Assembly (NCBI GenBank): GCA_902773245.1
Contig: CACYDY010000103.1
Location: forward strand, 1-19,986
DNA: 19,986 nucleotides
Reading direction: 5' to 3'
Source of the DNA: an uncultured Ruminococcus sp.
GTDB taxonomy: Bacteria > Bacillota > Clostridia > Oscillospirales > Acutalibacteraceae
The notes under the pieces were generated by a model, which saw nothing but the letters and a program-made list of their open reading frames with translations, was not told the origin of the DNA and made no database searches. Positions 16,223 to 19,986 of this stretch are shown piece by piece. The position numbers and the translations under genes are program-made. The stretch's first letter is position 1, and each line of letters starts with the position of its first letter.

Positions 16223-16256
16223 ACCGTTTAGAATTTTTATTCTAAACGGTTTTTTT
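16223..16256 (+). terminator. Rho-independent terminator of tRNA-Pro
   Basis: Perfect 11-bp stem ACCGTTTAGAA/TTCTAAACGGT (16223-16233, 16240-16250), 6-nt loop, then six T (16251-16256), 5 nt after the tRNA. Confidence 0.95.
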
Positions 16257-16286
16257 ATACACTATTCAAAATTAACAGCAACCCCT

Positions 16287-16317
16287 TATAAGAGTTTTTC
16301 AAAAATGTACTCTTATA
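16287..16317. repeat. Unassigned 9-bp inverted repeat
   Basis: TATAAGAGT (16287-16295) and ACTCTTATA (16309-16317) are perfect inverted copies around 13 nt, between the converging terminators of tRNA-Pro and dpaB. No T-run follows on either strand. Its role is unknown. Confidence 0.45.
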
Positions 16318-16335
16318 CCGGTTTTCCTGCCATAG

Positions 16336-16373
16336 AAAAAAGCGAAACACTTGTAAGGGCGTTCCGCTTTTTT
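16336..16373 (-). terminator. Rho-independent terminator of dpaAB
   Basis: Minus strand: AAAAAAGCGGAAC pairs with GUUUCGCUUUUUU (12 Watson-Crick pairs and one G-U) around a 12-nt loop and ends in U6. The wobble pair forms only in the minus-strand RNA, which fits a terminator for dpaB, whose stop is 5 nt upstream. Confidence 0.85.
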
Positions 16374-16377
16374 ATTA

Positions 16378-16950
16378 TTACAGCAGCACCGGCTGGAGCT
16401 GTTTGTGTTCGAGAGCATATTCCACAGCTTTTGGAATAAGAGTGAAATCGGCAACGAGCGAGTTTGGTTTTTTTTCGTAGTCATCTTGCTGAAGCGGAAC
16501 AAAATATATGTTTTTTCTGTTCAGCATAAAACCGATGTTCTTTGCTGTTGCGCCCAGTGCGTCATTCGTCGCAAGAGTAACCAGAACAGGGCGAAGTATT
16601 CTGAGATGTGACTTTGCTGCCATTGTTACACAAGTGTCGGTTATTCCGTTTGTCATTTTTGCAAGAGTGTTTCCCGTACAGGGGGCTATGAGAATCAGAT
16701 CGCACATCTTTTTGGGGCCTATCGGTTCTGCTTCCTTGATTGTGTGGATAATCTTCTTCCCTGTGATTTTTTCAACTCTGTCGGCTATATCTTTGCATTT
16801 TCCGAAGCGTGTGTCAATTGAATAGGCATTTTCCGACATTATCGGTATTATATCGTAACCTTGCCTCACAAGGATCTCAAGTTGATCTAAGGCTTTTGCA
16901 AAAGTACAGTAAGAACCGCACATCGCAAAGCCTATAGTCACCTTCTTCAC
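16378..16950 (-). CDS. spoVFB: Dipicolinate synthase subunit B
   Basis: Flavoprotein-like subunit of dipicolinate synthase (DpaB/SpoVFB), which with DpaA makes pyridine-2,6-dicarboxylate in the mother cell for import into the spore core. The 190-residue protein opens with a Rossmann-like IGFAMCGSYCTF, and holds the family block APCTGNTLAKMTNGITDTCVTMA, which resembles the FMN-binding PPxSANT region of flavoprotein decarboxylases. The ATG at 16950 overlaps the stop of dpaA by 4 nt (16947-16950), so the two are coupled. A strong terminator follows. This marks the organism as a spore former with the Bacillus-type DPA route rather than the EtfA route of some clostridia. Confidence 0.95.
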   Translation of the reverse strand: MKKVTIGFAMCGSYCTFAKALDQLEILVRQGYDIIPIMSENAYSIDTRFGKCKDIADRVEKITGKKIIHTIKEAEPIGPKKMCDLILIAPCTGNTLAKMTNGITDTCVTMAAKSHLRILRPVLVTLATNDALGATAKNIGFMLNRKNIYFVPLQQDDYEKKPNSLVADFTLIPKAVEYALEHKQLQPVLL

Positions 16951-17810
16951 GGTGATTCCTCCTTTATTATGTTATAAACAGTGTTTTTTATAATCTCTCC
17001 CGCTGTTTCGGGGGCAACCTTTCCCGGCAGTGACAATGCACTGATGACCTTGATCCCAAGTCTTTCGGCTGCTTCGGCATCAACGCCCCCGGGAGCAGAC
17101 GCAAGATCTATAAGCAGTGTGTTTTGAGATGTTTTTCTCAAAGTGTTTTCGTCAAATATCATGGAAGGAACTGTATTAAATATCAAGTCAAAGCAGCTGC
17201 CCGGTGATATCTCTTCGGTGTGGATAGGATTGTATCCGTTGAGTCTGATCCACGTCAGATCATTGAGCTTTCTTGCGCTGACGGTAACATTTGCCCCAAG
17301 TGCGGCAAGCATTTTTGACAGAACCTTTCCTATTCTTCCGTATCCCGTCACAAGACAATTGCTTGCATTGATAGTTTTTTTATAATTTCTCATTGCGATC
17401 TCAACTGCACCCTCGGCGGTGGGAACAGCATTGAGAACAGCGAGTTCTTCTCTGTCGAGATAGTCATATACCCTTTCTTTTTCATAATTACCCGTTGACA
17501 GAAGCAATCGGCTGTTCGATGTAAAAATCGTTTTGTCCCCGATAATATCGCAAAAATCCTGATCCAAAGCAATAACTCTGCTTCCAAGCGGAGTAAAAAG
17601 ATTCTTTCCGTCACGACTGAGAGGAACGGGAAGTATTACGCAATCACTCTTTGAAACGGCAGTTTCAAGCCTTGAGTAATCATCAACCGGCTCCAAACAT
17701 TTGTCAAAACAACAGAAAGTAACGTTTTTGCCGTCTTTGATCATGGAATTACCAAGATAGATCTGCCTTTTGTCACCACCGATAATACAAAATTTATTTA
17801 TATCAAACAC
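16947..17810 (-). CDS. spoVFA: Dipicolinate synthase subunit A
   Basis: NAD(P)-binding subunit (DpaA/SpoVFA) that oxidises the dihydrodipicolinate-pathway intermediate to dipicolinate. At 287 residues it has the family's normal length. The N-terminal domain carries IIGGDKRQ (residues 9-16); the second half has the dinucleotide-binding GYGRIG (156-161) in VTGYGRIGKVLSKMLAALG. The start is the GTG at 17810, with GGGGG 7 nt upstream; the ATG two bases earlier is in another frame that stops at once. It is first in the dpaA-dpaB operon and has a sigma-K type promoter at 17890-17918, as expected for a late mother-cell gene. Confidence 0.95.
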   Translation of the reverse strand: MFDINKFCIIGGDKRQIYLGNSMIKDGKNVTFCCFDKCLEPVDDYSRLETAVSKSDCVILPVPLSRDGKNLFTPLGSRVIALDQDFCDIIGDKTIFTSNSRLLLSTGNYEKERVYDYLDREELAVLNAVPTAEGAVEIAMRNYKKTINASNCLVTGYGRIGKVLSKMLAALGANVTVSARKLNDLTWIRLNGYNPIHTEEISPGSCFDLIFNTVPSMIFDENTLRKTSQNTLLIDLASAPGGVDAEAAERLGIKVISALSLPGKVAPETAGEIIKNTVYNIIKEESP

Positions 17811-17889
17811 ATGATTACCCCCGTAATGTTTTATATTTTTTATTGAAATGATTTTTATTCAACTTCCCAACTATTGATTGATATATCAT

Positions 17890-17918
17890 TATATTATGTT
17901 CAACTTTTCAAAATGTGC
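17890..17918 (-). promoter_or_regulatory. Sigma-K type promoter of dpaAB
   Basis: Minus strand: GCAC (17915-17918), 16-bp spacer, CATAATATA (17890-17898). This fits the known sigma-K pattern of AC at -35 and CATAnnnTA at -10. The leader would be about 70 nt. TTCAACTT occurs twice nearby (17858-17865, 17899-17906), 41 bp apart, significance unknown. Confidence 0.65.
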
Positions 17919-17948
17919 CATGAAGATGATAAAAATTACATTTCAGAC

Positions 17949-17978
17949 TTGTCTTATACTGTGCATTAGTGATATAAT
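17949..17978 (+). promoter_or_regulatory. Possible distal promoter of the XRE gene
   Basis: TTGTCT (17949-17954), 18-bp spacer, TATAAT (17973-17978). It points toward the XRE gene 140 bp away. The 308-bp gap 17811-18118 holds this, the dpaA promoter and the proximal XRE promoter, and otherwise only AT-rich DNA. Confidence 0.4.
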
Positions 17979-18060
17979 AAGATATGTAATCTAATTATCT
18001 TTTACAATTTGACAACATTTTTTTCTACAAAAATTAACATAAAATGTCAAGTTGAGTTGA

Positions 18061-18089
18061 TTGTAGAAAGATTACATTGATGGTATAAT
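18061..18089 (+). promoter_or_regulatory. Sigma-A promoter of the XRE gene
   Basis: TTGTAG (18061-18066), 17-bp spacer, TATAAT (18084-18089) with extended TG (TGGTATAAT), about 30 nt ahead of the GTG start. Confidence 0.7.
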
Positions 18090-18118
18090 AACATTTGTGA
18101 AAGAATGGAGGGGTATCA

Positions 18119-18622
18119 GTGAGTGAAGGTCTTAAACAGCTCAGAAATATGATGAAAATGACACAAGAAGAGCTGGCTGAAAAGATGAATGTTTCTCGTC
18201 AGACCGTCGCAAAATGGGAAAACGGTGAGAGCATTCCTGATGTTGCAAAATGTAATGAGCTTTCAAAGATTTTCAATATAAGTCTTGATGATATGGCTTC
18301 ATTCTTCATAAAAAACGAAAATGAACGTACTTTCCACCCCAAGAACAAGTTTTTCTTCGGAACCTGCGTGTTGGACAACTGCAAGATCGAGCTTCCAAAA
18401 ACAGCACTCCACCAGTTTAATCTGCAGGACGGAGATGAACTGCTTTTGATCGGAGATACAGCGCAGGGACTTGCTTTGATCTCCAAATCAGGCTTTGCTG
18501 CTTTTGCTTCTCAGGTTCTCAATTCCACCGTTTTTGACAACGATGTAATTTTTCCTGTATCATATCCTTATGATGCCAATAAGAGCAATAAGAGTAATAA
18601 GAGTAACAACAAAAAACAATAA
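18119..18622 (+). CDS. XRE-family regulator with AbrB-like C-terminal domain
   Basis: A 167-residue DNA-binding protein. Residues 3-60 are a Cro/CI-type helix-turn-helix (MTQEELAEKMNVSRQTVAKWENG, with the recognition helix in SRQTVAKW). Residues about 80-125 read KIELPKTALHQFNLQDGDELLLIGD, the look of an AbrB/SpoVT swapped-hairpin domain, so two DNA-binding folds may be joined. The last 14 residues are NKS repeats coded by a 9-bp tandem repeat. Start: GTG with GGAGGGG 6 nt upstream. It stands alone, between its own promoter and a strong terminator; it may control the divergent dpaA operon or the pair downstream, but nothing shows this. Confidence 0.85.
   Translation: MSEGLKQLRNMMKMTQEELAEKMNVSRQTVAKWENGESIPDVAKCNELSKIFNISLDDMASFFIKNENERTFHPKNKFFFGTCVLDNCKIELPKTALHQFNLQDGDELLLIGDTAQGLALISKSGFAAFASQVLNSTVFDNDVIFPVSYPYDANKSNKSNKSNNKKQ
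18578..18604 (+). repeat. 9-bp tandem repeat, three copies, in the XRE gene
   Basis: AATAAGAGC once and AATAAGAGT twice, head to tail, coding for Asn-Lys-Ser three times. Copy number could vary without breaking the frame. Confidence 0.85.
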
Positions 18623-18672
18623 TTATTTTTTAATCTGCTATATAACAAACTTCTTCTCATAAGTTATCTGTT

Positions 18673-18710
18673 AAAAATAAAGCCGGTCATTTTTGATCGG
18701 TTTTATTTTT
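18673..18710 (+). terminator. Rho-independent terminator of the XRE gene
   Basis: A 17-bp stem (18673-18689 with 18694-18710) with CCGGTCA paired to TGATCGG, a TTTT loop and an A-rich 5' / T-rich 3' base, ending in TTTTATTTTT. Confidence 0.9.
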
Positions 18711-18711
18711 G

Positions 18712-18740
18712 TTGACTTTTTGACAATTATATAGTAAAGT
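18712..18740 (+). promoter_or_regulatory. Sigma-A promoter of the ABC-like/lipoprotein pair
   Basis: TTGACT (18712-18717), 17-bp spacer, TAAAGT (18735-18740). A second reading is TTGACA (18720-18725), 18 bp, TATTAA (18744-18749). Both overlap the palindrome at 18739-18750. Confidence 0.55.
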
Positions 18741-18750
18741 TAATATTAAC
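18739..18750. promoter_or_regulatory. Operator-like 12-bp perfect palindrome
   Basis: GTTAATATTAAC is its own reverse complement and sits on the -10/+1 region of the promoter at 18712-18740, 28 bp before the ATG. This is where a dimeric repressor would bind. The neighbouring XRE protein is one candidate. Confidence 0.5.
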
Positions 18751-18778
18751 AAATAAACTAATAAACAGAGGGATAATC

Positions 18779-19498
18779 ATGAAAAAGATCTCTTCACCGG
18801 TATTGGAAATATCAAATCTTTATAAAACAGAAAAACACAAGGTCATCGAAAAATTCAACTTAATACTTCAAAGCGGTGAAAGCATGGCTTTGCTTTACAA
18901 AAATGACGAAAATATAGAGCTTTTGTGCGATATTTTGAAAGGTCAGAAAAGAGTTGACAAAGGAAAGATTTTCTTCAAAAGCGCCGATGTCACCGATTCG
19001 AAAAACATATTCGGAGTTATTGAGAAAAAGCCCGAGATACCCAAAACAAGGAGCGTTATTGACATAGGCTGTTCTCCGATAGTTAAACGGGGATTGTCAA
19101 AAAGTATGGCATCTGTACTTGTAAAAAAAGAGCTTGGAGCGTTTCTTCTCAATGAACAAGGCGACAAAACAGCTTATCTTTTGCCGAAGAATCTGAAACT
19201 GAGAACCGAGGTTTTCGGAGCGTATATGTGTTCGCATGAGCTTATGGCTATAGACGAGCCGTATCTTGATCTTTCTCCCGACCAAAGAGAAACCGAACTT
19301 GAACTTCTTGAAAAAGTAAAGCGATCCGTCGGGCTTTCTCTTTTGGTATTTACAAAAGATATTGATACAGCCGTGCGTTTGGCTGACAGCGTGATGATCA
19401 TTAATGATAAAACACAGTCTGTCGGGATCATTTCGGTTGACGAGAAAAAAATTCAAAAGACGAAAGATAAAATAAACGAGCTTTATCAATCGGTTTGA
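18779..19498 (+). CDS. ABC ATPase-like protein with degenerate nucleotide-binding motifs
   Basis: A 239-residue protein with the full layout of an ABC transporter ATPase: LEISNLYK at the start, GESMALL ahead of where Walker A should be, GKIFF, a Walker B with catalytic pair (MAIDEPYLDLSPDQR, Asp159-Glu160), and LADSVMIIND at the end. The key motifs are lost: the P-loop region is LYKNDENIE (39-47) with no GxxGxGK(S/T); the Q-loop glutamine is not seen near residue 82-88; the LSGGQ signature is replaced around 134-142; and the H-loop histidine is Lys193 in FTKDIDTA. The frame is intact and AT-content matches its neighbours, so it looks kept, not decaying. GAGGG 8 nt before the ATG. It probably cannot hydrolyse ATP and may be a structural or regulatory subunit. 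No permease gene is next to it in the window. Confidence 0.75.
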   Translation: MKKISSPVLEISNLYKTEKHKVIEKFNLILQSGESMALLYKNDENIELLCDILKGQKRVDKGKIFFKSADVTDSKNIFGVIEKKPEIPKTRSVIDIGCSPIVKRGLSKSMASVLVKKELGAFLLNEQGDKTAYLLPKNLKLRTEVFGAYMCSHELMAIDEPYLDLSPDQRETELELLEKVKRSVGLSLLVFTKDIDTAVRLADSVMIINDKTQSVGIISVDEKKIQKTKDKINELYQSV

Positions 19499-19538
19499 TA
19501 TAATACAAAAGAATACAAAGAAAAAATATCGGAGGATT

Positions 19539-19979
19539 TTGTATGAAAAAAATCTTTTATTTTTGCTTGCGTCGGCAGCTGTATTGTCCCTTGCAGCCTG
19601 CGGCAGAACATCAAATACATCGGCAAACGTTTCTGCTGCGGACGCTGCAGCCGCCGAAGAGATAGCTGTCATGGACGATGACTCCGCCGTCACAAAGCAG
19701 CTTCTTGAAGAAGCCGTGGATAATTACAACAAGGGCAATCACGATATTAAATATAACGATAAATCTATTGAATCCGCCACACTCGAAGATGTTCTCGAAG
19801 AAGGCGGCGTGGATTATCATGACGATTGGTTCGTTCGTGTTATCGGCGGCACAAAATATTCGATGATCCGGGTCAAAGACGGCTACCCAAACGGACTCAT
19901 GCTGTCCGAGCTTGACAACAACGAAAATATTGGCATAGAGTTAGACGGAAGCATGTTAGTCAGTGAATTGAAAAAATAA
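19539..19979 (+). CDS. Small putative lipoprotein with a start/frame conflict
   Basis: The long frame codes for a hydrophobic signal (LLFLLASAAVLSLAAC), a lipobox LAAC with Cys21, a short Ala/Ser linker, and about 105 soluble, acidic residues with no domain I recognise, ending at a TAA 7 bases before the window edge. In this frame the only start is a TTG at 19539, just 3 nt from GGAGG and giving a poor n-region. The ATG at 19543 is perfectly placed (7 nt) but enters another frame after an A7 tract and stops after about 50 codons. One more A, or a -1 shift on the A tract, would join the ATG to the lipoprotein frame with the normal beginning Met-Lys-Lys-Asn. It lies 40 bp after the ABC-like gene, likely the same operon. 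Confidence 0.65.
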   Translation: MYEKNLLFLLASAAVLSLAACGRTSNTSANVSAADAAAAEEIAVMDDDSAVTKQLLEEAVDNYNKGNHDIKYNDKSIESATLEDVLEEGGVDYHDDWFVRVIGGTKYSMIRVKDGYPNGLMLSELDNNENIGIELDGSMLVSELKK

Positions 19980-19986
19980 CAGTAAA

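Noticed and set aside
18578..18604. Short direct repeats as a CRISPR array
   Set aside because: Units are 9 bp, contiguous, in frame, and lack spacers.
19097..19693. 198-codon minus-strand frame opposite the ABC-like gene and the lipoprotein start
   Set aside because: Antisense; the plus-strand ABC-like layout is clear and the minus frame gives no sensible product.

Overview
The window reads as chromosomal DNA of a low-to-mid GC, endospore-forming member of the Clostridia, most like the Oscillospiraceae/Ruminococcaceae. Support for this: a spoVB homologue, both subunits of dipicolinate synthase (spore core DPA), HemZ-type radical SAM enzyme, the recJ-relA-dtd-MBL-hemZ-nucleoside kinase order common in Clostridia, strong GGAGG ribosome binding sites with several TTG/GTG starts, and sigma-A promoters often with an extended TGn -10. 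I do not try to name a species.

Layout. 1-2600: spoVB and a zinc-ribbon protein, leftward, separated by a long inverted repeat. 2674-10924: a leftward block recJ, relA, dtd, MBL-fold hydrolase, hemZ, nucleoside kinase, with a clear promoter in front of recJ; a 165-bp candidate MITE sits between relA and dtd. 11021-13535: cdaA (c-di-AMP synthase) and its regulator ybbR/cdaR, overlapping by 11 nt, with their own promoter, a long leader and a strong terminator. 13626-14992: a Se/S-carrier-like small protein and a cysteine-desulfurase-like PLP enzyme, translationally coupled. 14993-15271: a divergent control region with two perfect palindromes. 15272-16256: a TerF-like von Willebrand A protein and tRNA-Pro(GGG), rightward, the tRNA with its own promoter and terminator. 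16336-17918: dpaA-dpaB (spoVFAB), leftward, behind a textbook-looking sigma-K type promoter. 18061-18710: an XRE regulator with an AbrB-like C-terminal region. 18712-19979: an ABC-ATPase-like protein whose nucleotide-binding motifs are eroded, followed by a small lipoprotein whose start codon and reading frame disagree at an A7 tract.

Most of the window is core physiology: stringent response, c-di-AMP signalling, tRNA proofreading, DNA repair, sporulation. The less ordinary parts are the degenerate ABC protein plus frameshifted lipoprotein pair at 18.7-20 kb under a palindromic operator-like site, the MITE-like insertion inside the relA-dtd interval, the orphan Se/S-carrier/desulfurase pair with an 11-bp hairpin just ahead of its ribosome binding site, and the shared sporulation-type -10 element upstream of spoVB and dpaA. 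No CRISPR array, rRNA, complete insertion sequence, phage gene or defence system was seen.
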